From: CBDCVD01 sp965224015
Lineage (GTDB): Bacteria; Pseudomonadota; Alphaproteobacteria; Rhizobiales; CBDCVD01
NCBI GenBank assembly: GCA_965224015.1
Contig: OZ245032.1
Span: 248,001 to 312,000, forward strand
Length of the DNA stretch: 64,000 nt
Direction: 5' to 3'
Part shown: piece after piece, positions 1 to 6,944 of the stretch
How the letters are laid out: every line of letters begins with the position of its first letter
Numbering within the stretch: position 1 is the stretch's first letter
Made by a program: the position numbers and the translations under genes
Notes under the pieces: model-generated
Seen by the model: only the letters and a program-made list of their open reading frames with translations
What the model was told of the DNA's origin: nothing
Database searches by the model: none

Positions 1-2
1 AG

Positions 3-35
3 CGTTTCGCCAGCCGCGTCAATAAGGGGCAGTGA
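3..35 (+). CDS. Possible 3' end of trpE (partial)
   Basis: An open frame enters the window and stops at TGA 33-35, giving the tail RFASRVNKGQ. In alphaproteobacteria trpE usually precedes trpG, and a stop overlapping the trpG start region would fit translational coupling. Only ten residues are visible, so the assignment rests on context alone. Confidence 0.35.
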   Translation, partial: RFASRVNKGQ

Positions 36-37
36 TC

Positions 38-676
38 ATGCACGTTCTGCTCATCGACAATTATGATAGTTTCACCTATAATCTTTATCACTATCTTTGT
101 GAGTTGGGCGCCGATGTCGAAGTCGAAGTTGTGCGCAATGACAAGATCACCGTTGATGCGGCTCTTGATCCGGCCTACGAAGCCATTGTGATCTCCCCAG
201 GCCCCGGTGTGCCGGAAACGGCGGGCATTATCGTCGATCTCATAAGACGCGCAAACGGAACGCGGCCTATTCTGGGTGTGTGTTTGGGTCATCAGGCCAT
301 TGCCTGCGCCTATGGCGGCAGCATTACCCGTGCCCCGCGGCTCATGCATGGCAAAACCAGTGCGATCGCCCATGACGGAACGGGGCTGTTTGAGGACCTT
401 CCCAGCCCGTTACAGGCCACACGGTATCATTCTCTGGCGGTTGATCGAAAAACATTGCCAGAGGTGTTTGTTGTCAATGCTGAGGTTGAAAGGGCAAAAA
501 CCACCAGCACTGATGGGGACCTTGCGGTTGACAACGTCCCCATGGCTATGCATCACAGGACCCATCCGGTTTTTGGCGTGCAGTTTCATCCCGAAAGTAT
601 CGCATCGGAGCACGGTATGGCCATCTTGCAGCGGTTTTTGCAAAGCGCCAGGCATTTCAACCGCCGCAATCGATAA
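38..676 (+). CDS. trpG: Anthranilate synthase component II (glutamine amidotransferase)
   Basis: This subunit hydrolyses glutamine and passes ammonia to TrpE for anthranilate synthesis, the first step of the tryptophan branch, in the cytoplasm. The class I amidotransferase landmarks are visible: DNYDSFTYNL at the N-terminus, the oxyanion-loop ISPGPG near residue 53, the nucleophile elbow GVCLGHQ with Cys82, and the C-terminal VQFHPES carrying the catalytic His and Glu. An ATG at 38 lies about 9 bases after AAGGGG and is preferred over the in-frame GTG at 32, which is too close to it. The product is 212 aa, normal to slightly long. It opens the trpG-trpD-trpC-moaC-moeA run. A pabA role in folate synthesis is possible, but the neighbouring trpD and trpC favour TrpG. 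Confidence 0.95.
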   Translation: MHVLLIDNYDSFTYNLYHYLCELGADVEVEVVRNDKITVDAALDPAYEAIVISPGPGVPETAGIIVDLIRRANGTRPILGVCLGHQAIACAYGGSITRAPRLMHGKTSAIAHDGTGLFEDLPSPLQATRYHSLAVDRKTLPEVFVVNAEVERAKTTSTDGDLAVDNVPMAMHHRTHPVFGVQFHPESIASEHGMAILQRFLQSARHFNRRNR

Positions 677-727
677 CTGAGTGAAGCCAGCACGCGAAAC
701 CCGGGTAACTTATCAAGAGTATCGTTC

Positions 728-1768
728 ATGTCTGCCAGTTCCGATTTCAAGTCTCTGCTCGCTAGGGCTGCTCAGGCCGAGGCGCTGAGCGAAGAGGAAG
801 CCAAGACCGCTTTTGCGATCATGATGTCGGGAGGCGCCACATCGGCGCAGATCGCAGGGCTGTTGATGGCCCTTAGAGTACGTGGTGAGAGCGTTGCGGA
901 GATCTCTGGCGCGGTGACCATCATGCGCGAAAAAATGACGCGGGTTGAGGCCCCGTCGGACGCGATTGACATTGTCGGCACCGGCGGTGACGGATCGGGC
1001 ACCTACAACATTTCCACCGCTGCCGCCTTTATTGCGGCAGGGGCAGGAGCACCGGTCGCCAAACACGGCAACCGTGCCCTGTCGTCCATATCAGGGGCTG
1101 CGGACGTACTCACGGCTCTAGGCGTGAATATCGACCTTGATCCCAGCGCTATTGCGCACTGTATCAAGGCCGCGGGCGTTGGCTTTATGTTCGCGCCTTC
1201 TCATCATCCGGCCATGCGCCATGTGGGGTCGGTGCGGATTGAACTGGGGACGCGAACCCTCTTTAATCTCCTGGGTCCCCTGTCCAATCCCGCCGGCGTT
1301 AAACGGCAAATGACGGGGGTTTTTGCTCCCGAGTGGGTTACGCCCATAGCGCAGGTTTTGTGCAATCTTGGTTGCGAGCACGCTTGGATTGTGCATGGCG
1401 ATGGGCTTGACGAGATCACTGTCTGCGGCCCTACCCAAGTCGTGGAAATACGCGGCGAATCGATGCGCGCCTTTACCATTGCCCCGGAAGACGTGGGCCT
1501 TGAACGGGCATCCCTTGCTGACCTTAAAGGCGGTGATGCGACGGCAAACGCCAAGGCCCTGCTAGCCGTGCTGGATGACGAACCGTCAGCCTATCGGGAT
1601 GCGGCAATTTTCAACGCCGGTGCCGGTCTCGTCGTCGCGGGCCGTGCCGATGATATTGCCACGGGGGTGGATCAGGCCCGCCGATCTGTGACCTCCGGGG
1701 CAGCCCGCAAGGCCCTGGACGCGCTTGTTGAGATTTCAAACAAATCAGGATCGCAAGCCAGTGAGTGA
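728..1768 (+). CDS. trpD: Anthranilate phosphoribosyltransferase
   Basis: The enzyme transfers phosphoribose from PRPP to anthranilate, the second step of the tryptophan branch. The 346-aa length is typical. The PRPP-binding glycine motif GTGGD is at residues 84-88 and KHGNRALSS at 112-120, both hallmarks of the TrpD family. The ATG at 728 follows a 51-base gap after trpG. The 3' end overlaps the start of trpC by 8 bases, so the two are probably translationally coupled. Confidence 0.97.
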   Translation: MSASSDFKSLLARAAQAEALSEEEAKTAFAIMMSGGATSAQIAGLLMALRVRGESVAEISGAVTIMREKMTRVEAPSDAIDIVGTGGDGSGTYNISTAAAFIAAGAGAPVAKHGNRALSSISGAADVLTALGVNIDLDPSAIAHCIKAAGVGFMFAPSHHPAMRHVGSVRIELGTRTLFNLLGPLSNPAGVKRQMTGVFAPEWVTPIAQVLCNLGCEHAWIVHGDGLDEITVCGPTQVVEIRGESMRAFTIAPEDVGLERASLADLKGGDATANAKALLAVLDDEPSAYRDAAIFNAGAGLVVAGRADDIATGVDQARRSVTSGAARKALDALVEISNKSGSQASE

Positions 1769-2588
1769 CGTGCTGTCTCGTATAATGGCCTACAAGGTGG
1801 AGGAAGTGGCGGCGTCCAAGGGCGATGTTCCCTACCAGGAGCTTGCCGCGCGCGCACGCGAAATGCCACCTGCACGCGGATTTTACCGCGCCCTCAGCGC
1901 AAAACAGGCCGCGGGGCAATTCGCATTGATTGCCGAGATCAAAAAAGCCAGCCCGTCGCGCGGCCTCATTCGCGCGGACTTTGATCCCGCGGCGTTGGCC
2001 CGTGCCTATGAGGCGGGGGGCGCAACCTGCCTGTCCGTCCTCACTGACAGGCCTTCATTTCAAGGGGAACCCGTTTATCTTGGTCAGGCCCATGGTGCGT
2101 GCTCCTTGCCGGTTTTGCGCAAGGATTTCCTGTTCGATCCCTACCAGGTCTTGGAGGCTCGGGTCTGGGGTGCCGATTGCATACTGATTATCATGGCGGC
2201 GGTTTCCGATGATCAGGCCAGGGCCCTCGAAGAGGAAGCCCTTGAGCAGGGGCTTGATGTTCTGGTGGAAGTTCACGCGCCCCGTGAGCTGGCGCGCACC
2301 GAAGCGCTTTCCACCAGGTTGATCGGCATCAATAACCGGAATCTAAGAACCTTTGAGACGACACTTGCGACCAGCTTTGATCTGGCTGCACAGGTTGATG
2401 ATAATGTCCTGGTTGTCAGCGAAAGTGGTATCTCCTCGCACAAGGATTTAAAGGCTTTGCAGGACCATGGCATAAGCGCGGCACTTGTTGGAGAGAGCCT
2501 TATGCGCCAGAACGACGTGCGCCTGGCCACCGAACGGCTATTGACTGGTAATCCCGCAACCAGCGGGGAAAAACCCGCCCATGTATGA
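1761..2588 (+). CDS. trpC: Indole-3-glycerol-phosphate synthase
   Basis: It closes the indole ring of CdRP to give indole-3-glycerol phosphate. The (beta/alpha)8 family motif EIKKASPSRG is at about residues 59-68, followed by LRKDFLFDPYQV and the phosphate-binding SESGI near the C-terminus. The frame is open further upstream, but the N-terminus MSDVLSRIMAYKVEEV, starting at GTG 1761, matches family length (275 aa) and gives the compact 8-base overlap with trpD. It is monofunctional, with no fused TrpF domain; trpF, trpA and trpB are not in the window. Confidence 0.95.
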   Translation: MSDVLSRIMAYKVEEVAASKGDVPYQELAARAREMPPARGFYRALSAKQAAGQFALIAEIKKASPSRGLIRADFDPAALARAYEAGGATCLSVLTDRPSFQGEPVYLGQAHGACSLPVLRKDFLFDPYQVLEARVWGADCILIIMAAVSDDQARALEEEALEQGLDVLVEVHAPRELARTEALSTRLIGINNRNLRTFETTLATSFDLAAQVDDNVLVVSESGISSHKDLKALQDHGISAALVGESLMRQNDVRLATERLLTGNPATSGEKPAHV

Positions 2589-3120
2589 AAAAGACACAAA
2601 AGGCCAGAATTCTGAGCTTACCCATTTGGATTCATCAGGCGCGGCATCAATGGTCGATGTCGGTGCCAAACCACCCAGCAAGCGCGTGGCGATCGCAAGG
2701 GGGTGCGTAAGCATGGATCGCCAGACCCTTGCCCATATCGTGGCGGGCAATACAAAAAAGGGCGATGTGTTCGCGACCGCCCGGCTTGCAGGGATTATGG
2801 CTGCCAAGAACACCGCAACATTGATCCCCCTATGCCATACGCTGCAGCTTACCCGTGTGGATGTGGATATCGAGGTGGACGAGGCGCTTCCTGGTTTGCG
2901 TGTTGTGGGTACGGCGCAGGTGACCGGCAGGACCGGCGTGGAAATGGAGGCCTTGACCGCCGTGAGCGTGGCGTGTTTGACCATCTATGATATGGCCAAG
3001 GCGCTGGATCGGGCCATGGTTATAGGCGACATCGTCTTGCTTGAAAAGCACGGCGGCGAGTCCGGATCGTATATCCGTGATCGCGCCGCCGGGGCGGGCA
3101 CTGGATCAGCATGGGGTTAG
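2581..3120 (+). CDS. moaC: Cyclic pyranopterin monophosphate synthase MoaC
   Basis: MoaC works with MoaA to turn GTP into cyclic pyranopterin monophosphate, the first intermediate of molybdenum cofactor. MVDVGAKPPSKR at the N-terminus, AAKNTATLIPLCHTLQLT in the middle and the GRTGVEMEALTAVSVA region are typical of the family. The ATG at 2581 overlaps the trpC stop by 8 bases. At 179 aa it is slightly long, with an extended N-terminus and a short Gly/Ala-rich tail. Its TAG stop (3118-3120) lies in a segment matching the family B dispersed repeat, so the last codons may be repeat-derived. Confidence 0.95.
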   Translation: MYEKDTKGQNSELTHLDSSGAASMVDVGAKPPSKRVAIARGCVSMDRQTLAHIVAGNTKKGDVFATARLAGIMAAKNTATLIPLCHTLQLTRVDVDIEVDEALPGLRVVGTAQVTGRTGVEMEALTAVSVACLTIYDMAKALDRAMVIGDIVLLEKHGGESGSYIRDRAAGAGTGSAWG

Positions 3121-3138
3121 CTGTACCCATTTTGCTAT
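3116..3138 (+). repeat. Family B repeat remnant (moaC end)
   Basis: The stretch TTAGCTGTACCCATTTTGCT closely matches the arm-plus-loop part of the hairpin at 54336-54399 and a part of 32824-32964. It contains the moaC stop and fills the 23-base gap to moeA. Confidence 0.6.
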
Positions 3139-3143
3139 AGGTT

Positions 3144-4355
3144 ATGACACTTATCTCGGTTGATGAAGCGCGCGCGACCATGATCGCGCATGCGTCTGTG
3201 GTTGACAGTGAGAGGGTTGCGCTTGCGGATGCCCTGGGACGCGTGTTGGCGCAACCCCTTGCCGCCCGGCGCACACAGCCCCCTTTTTCGGTCTCGGCCA
3301 TGGACGGCTACGCAGTCGGGGTTGGTGATGCAGGTCTTGAGGCGGGTGCAATTTTAAGGGTTATCGGCGAGGCGGCGGCGGGTCACGGGTTTTCGGGTCA
3401 GGTCAAGGCCGGCGAGGCGGTCAGGATCTTCACCGGTGCTCCCCTCCCCAAGGGCGCCGATGCGGTGCTCATCCAGGAGCACGCCCTGCCGAAAGGCGGG
3501 AGCATCGTTACCACCCAGGCCCTCGGCAAGGGACAATACGTGCGCCCGGAGGGTCTTGATTTTGCAAAAGGAGACGTGCTCCTGCAGCCCCGCGCTCGGC
3601 TCACGCCCAGGGCTATTGCCCTGGCGGCCAGCATGAACCATGCACACATTCCGGTGCGCCGCCGTCCGCGTGTCGCCATTCTGGCAACCGGCGATGAGCT
3701 GGTTCCACCGGGGACGCAAACCGTCGATGCCGCGCAGATTGTGGCGTCCAACACCTATGGCGTAGCGGCCATGGCGCGCGCTGTCGGTGCCTCGCCTCTT
3801 GATCTTGGTATTGCCAAGGACAGCCGCGATGGGCTGTTGCAGGCATTCTGCACAGCGCGGGCGCAAAGGGCGGACATTCTTGTTACCCTTGGCGGCGCCT
3901 CTGTTGGAAAGCACGACCTTGTCGCCGACACGCTTGGCGATTTCGGTGTTACCCTTGATTTTTGCAAAATCGCCATGCGCCCGGGAAAACCTCTGCTTTA
4001 TGGGCGTGGGGTGGGGCTGCATGTTCTGGGGCTTCCCGGAAATCCCGTCTCATCCCTGGTGACCGCCCGCGTTTTCCTGCAACCCCTCATACGGGCGCTT
4101 TTGGGATTACCTTTCAGGTCTGATAGCAGGGATGCGGTTCTTGGTTGCGATCTTGCAGGCAACGATGAGCGCGAGACTTATCTGCGGGCGCGGCTTGATA
4201 CCGATCGCGAAGGGCAAGCCGTTGCCACGCCGTTTATGCGCCAGGACAGCGCCATGCTCGCCATTCTCAATCGTGCCGACGCTTTGGTGATACGCAAACC
4301 CCACGCCAAGGCGGCCAGGAAAGGCGAGCCGTGCACAGTCCTCCTGCTGGATTAG
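3144..4355 (+). CDS. moeA: Molybdopterin molybdenumtransferase
   Basis: MoeA inserts molybdate into adenylated molybdopterin, the last step of basic molybdenum cofactor synthesis. SAMDGYAV at residues 51-58, VAILATGDELVPPG near 176-189 and the GLPGNPVSS loop are the family signature; 403 aa is standard. It is the last gene of the plus-strand run. In many alphaproteobacteria lexA follows moeA; here it is absent. The stop TAG 4353-4355 is the first three bases of a family A repeat element, so the C-terminus was probably set by that element. Confidence 0.96.
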   Translation: MTLISVDEARATMIAHASVVDSERVALADALGRVLAQPLAARRTQPPFSVSAMDGYAVGVGDAGLEAGAILRVIGEAAAGHGFSGQVKAGEAVRIFTGAPLPKGADAVLIQEHALPKGGSIVTTQALGKGQYVRPEGLDFAKGDVLLQPRARLTPRAIALAASMNHAHIPVRRRPRVAILATGDELVPPGTQTVDAAQIVASNTYGVAAMARAVGASPLDLGIAKDSRDGLLQAFCTARAQRADILVTLGGASVGKHDLVADTLGDFGVTLDFCKIAMRPGKPLLYGRGVGLHVLGLPGNPVSSLVTARVFLQPLIRALLGLPFRSDSRDAVLGCDLAGNDERETYLRARLDTDREGQAVATPFMRQDSAMLAILNRADALVIRKPHAKAARKGEPCTVLLLD

Positions 4356-4379
4356 AGCGTGTCATGTTTTAATAGAACC
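4353..4379 (+). repeat. Family A repeat end (TAGAGCGTGTCATG...)
   Basis: Starts TAGAGCGTGTCATG and continues through TTTTAATAGAACC. Twenty bases (4360-4379) are identical, in reverse complement, to 24170-24189. The moeA stop is its first triplet. Confidence 0.75.
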
Positions 4380-4443
4380 CCAGTTCTGGATAAGGACTTT
4401 TTTCTCATGCTTTATCGGTTCATGTCTATAGAAAGGCGTATCC

Positions 4444-4579
4444 AGCCATTTATCTGATCATGAGCCCTAACCGGCGGCTGTGCGGTGTGTCAAGGGCGCT
4501 TCGCGCCGCCTTCGGCGGTTCTTGAACCCTTGACACACAGCAAAGCCGCCGGAGACAAGCAATGATCAGATAAATGGCT
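4444..4579. repeat. Long imperfect palindrome between convergent moeA and ggt
   Basis: An 18-bp perfect inverted repeat (4444-4461 and 4562-4579, AGCCATTTATCTGATCAT) encloses nested arms: CCGGCGGCT with AGCCGCCGG, GTGTGTCAAGGG with CCCTTGACACAC, and a central GCGCC/GGCGG-rich part. It could fold into one long hairpin and act as a two-way terminator for moeA and ggt. It resembles a REPIN or MITE. The rest of the 391-base gap (4356-4746) shows no gene. Confidence 0.75.
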
Positions 4580-4746
4580 TCGCGAGGCTGAAAAAGAATA
4601 ACGAGGGCCATGTCCAAGGCCCCATTTTAGTCGTTCTCTTGATCCTAACCGGGGTTATTGTTGCAATTTAAACGCCCGATGCTTAGAGCCCATTGCCCTT
4701 GCAAGGACCCCCATTCTGGTTCTCCCTTGCCCAGGCGTTTTCAGCG

Positions 4747-6663
4747 CTACTGGGCAATGACAATCCCTTCCCGACGCGGGTCCGCGCCCCCTTCCAGGCC
4801 GGTGGGCGTAATCACAAATCCGTGCAGGCCGGAGTTTAGGTCTCGCACCTTGACCGGAAAGCCAAGAGCCTCAAGCTTCGGCGCCAGACTTTCCGCAGCT
4901 GTTCCTTTCTCCACATCAAACGTGCCGAAACGATTAACCAGATGCGGAGCACTGATGGCGGACTGGATATCCATGTTCCAGTCGATCAGGGCAATGAGTG
5001 TGCGCGCCACATAGCCGATAATGCGGCTGCCGCCGGGAGAGCCGATAGCGATCACCGGTTTGCCATCTTTGAGCACAATGGTCGGCGACATGGACGAGCG
5101 TGGGCGCTTACCCGGCTCCACCCTGTTGGCGATCGGCACGCCATCCTTGTGGGATTTGAAGGAAAAGTCGGTCAACTCGTTATTGAGCAAAAACCCGGCC
5201 GCCATGACACGCGACCCAAAGCCATTCTCAATGGTTGTGGTCATGGAGATGATGTTCCCCTCTCCATCAATAATCGAAATATGGCTGGTGGACGGCAACT
5301 CCAGAGACTGATCATCGGCAAGCTGATCGGGGGCAAGGCCAGCATGCTCCCAAGTTGGCGCCCCCGGCGATACCGCTTCCTGGGTAAGCGCCCTGTCGGT
5401 GGCAATCATCGCCGCGCGCTTTTGCAAATAGTCCGGCGCCAGCAGGCCTTTCGTCGGCATGGGGACGAAATCACTGTCCGCCATGTACCGGGCCCGATCC
5501 GCAAAGGCCAGACGGGAAGCATCACCGATCAACCGCCACGCTTTGGCGCTATCGGGTCCCAGTCCGGCGATATCGTAGGGCGCGATGGTGCCCAGGATCT
5601 GCCCCACAGTCAGCGCCCCTGAGGAGGGAGGACCCATGCCGCAAACCGCGTAGCCACGATAGGCCGCGCAAACCGACGGGCGTTCAACGATCCGATAATT
5701 GCGCAAATCCGCAAGGGTCATGACGCCTGGGTTGCCCGCGTCTGCCCTGACAGCAGCGACAATATCCCGGCCAATCTCTCCTTCATAAAAGGTTCTTTCT
5801 CCTTGCGTGGCAAACAGCTCCAGAGTCCGCGCATAGGCCGGATTTTTGCGTATGGAGCCAACAGCAAGGGGTTTGCCGTCGGAAAAGAAATAGGCCGCAC
5901 TGGCGGGGCGGCTGGAAAGGCGTTCGGCATCGCGCGCGATGAGCCTGGCCAGGCGCGGCGAGACGGCAAATCCCTTCCTGGCAAGCTTTGTTGCAGGCGC
6001 CAGGACCCGCGCCCAGGCAAGCTTGCCCCAGCGCCGGTGCACGTGTGCCAACAGTTTGGGTGTCCCCGGCACACCAACCGAACGCCCGCCGACAACGGCG
6101 TCAAAAAATTTCAATGGCTTGCCGTCTGCGTCCTGAAACAAACGCGGCGTGGCAGCTGCCGGTGCCGTCTCGCGGGCGTCAAGGGTCAGGAGCCTGTTCG
6201 CCTTTGCCTCCCAGTAGACGAGAAACGCACCGCCCCCCAGCCCCGATGATTGTGGCTCCGTCAGACCAAGAACCGTCTGAACCGCAACAAGGGCATCCGC
6301 CGCACTGCCGCCGGCGCGCAACATATCCGCACCGGCACGGACCGCATGGGGATTGGCGGCGGCCACCATCCAGTCCTTGCCGCGAACCAACTGCCGGGTT
6401 TGCGCCCCGCTGGCTGCCTCAGGCGCCACCGCATCGGCGGCCTCCTGGGCCCAAAGGGGCGCAGACGACCCTAGACCAACAACCATTGCTATTGCCACTG
6501 CGTAGCGCCTGGGCAAGGCCCCTTTGCCACAGCAACCCTTGAAGTCTGTTGTTGGTGTCGCACCGGCCAGGTTCTTTTGCGGACAGCCCCACCGGCGGAG
6601 TTCCAGATCATGGCCCGGCACCCGTTCTCGACCCGCTTCGTGCTTTGAAAAAACCGTGTGCAT
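4747..6663 (-). CDS. ggt: Gamma-glutamyltransferase (periplasmic glutathione hydrolase)
   Basis: An Ntn-hydrolase proenzyme that cleaves the gamma-glutamyl bond of glutathione in the periplasm. The autocleavage site aligns with STSHISIIDGEGN: the Thr in front of SH corresponds to the catalytic N-terminal Thr of the small subunit in E. coli GGT. FLLNNELTDFS and GSPGGSRII are the other small-subunit signatures. The start ATG at 6663 has a good upstream GGGAGG, which implies an unusually long leader: about 50 polar residues before the hydrophobic core AVAIAMVVGLGSSAPLWAQ and a likely cleavage after it. At 638 aa it is longer than the usual 570-590 for that reason. It is divergent from the autotransporter gene. 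Confidence 0.93.
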   Translation of the reverse strand: MHTVFSKHEAGRERVPGHDLELRRWGCPQKNLAGATPTTDFKGCCGKGALPRRYAVAIAMVVGLGSSAPLWAQEAADAVAPEAASGAQTRQLVRGKDWMVAAANPHAVRAGADMLRAGGSAADALVAVQTVLGLTEPQSSGLGGGAFLVYWEAKANRLLTLDARETAPAAATPRLFQDADGKPLKFFDAVVGGRSVGVPGTPKLLAHVHRRWGKLAWARVLAPATKLARKGFAVSPRLARLIARDAERLSSRPASAAYFFSDGKPLAVGSIRKNPAYARTLELFATQGERTFYEGEIGRDIVAAVRADAGNPGVMTLADLRNYRIVERPSVCAAYRGYAVCGMGPPSSGALTVGQILGTIAPYDIAGLGPDSAKAWRLIGDASRLAFADRARYMADSDFVPMPTKGLLAPDYLQKRAAMIATDRALTQEAVSPGAPTWEHAGLAPDQLADDQSLELPSTSHISIIDGEGNIISMTTTIENGFGSRVMAAGFLLNNELTDFSFKSHKDGVPIANRVEPGKRPRSSMSPTIVLKDGKPVIAIGSPGGSRIIGYVARTLIALIDWNMDIQSAISAPHLVNRFGTFDVEKGTAAESLAPKLEALGFPVKVRDLNSGLHGFVITPTGLEGGADPRREGIVIAQ

Positions 6664-6944
6664 AGTCCCTCCCTATCTGGGTCTCTTTATTAAGACCTGA
6701 CAACCTCTTGACGTTACACATCTAGCCCGCGAATCCGGCACAGTCGTGTCGTGTGTTGCGCATGATAAAAGGATCACAATGGCACTATTTAATCAATATT
6801 TAACCGAATTTATTTCAAATATATAACGCAGTGTGGGGATCCGAACAGAATTTCGTGATTTAAACCCGGCCATACCCGTCGCAAGTCGCTGGAAACGTCC
6901 ATTGGCGACCTGGCCGGCGCGCTCCCGCAAAAGGAGGGTTGAGG
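6664..6944. promoter_or_regulatory. Divergent promoter region ggt / autotransporter
   Basis: A 281-base gap between divergent starts. The segment 6780-6830 is strikingly A+T-rich and holds a CtrA-like box. A strong AAGGAGGG at 6931-6938 serves the autotransporter start. Confidence 0.5.
6789..6803 (+). promoter_or_regulatory. CtrA-like box TTAA-N7-TTAA
   Basis: TTAA at 6789-6792 and TTAA at 6800-6803 are separated by exactly seven bases, matching the full CtrA recognition pattern of alphaproteobacteria. It is about 140 bases before the autotransporter ATG. The surrounding sequence is A+T-rich, so chance occurrence is possible. Confidence 0.35.
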
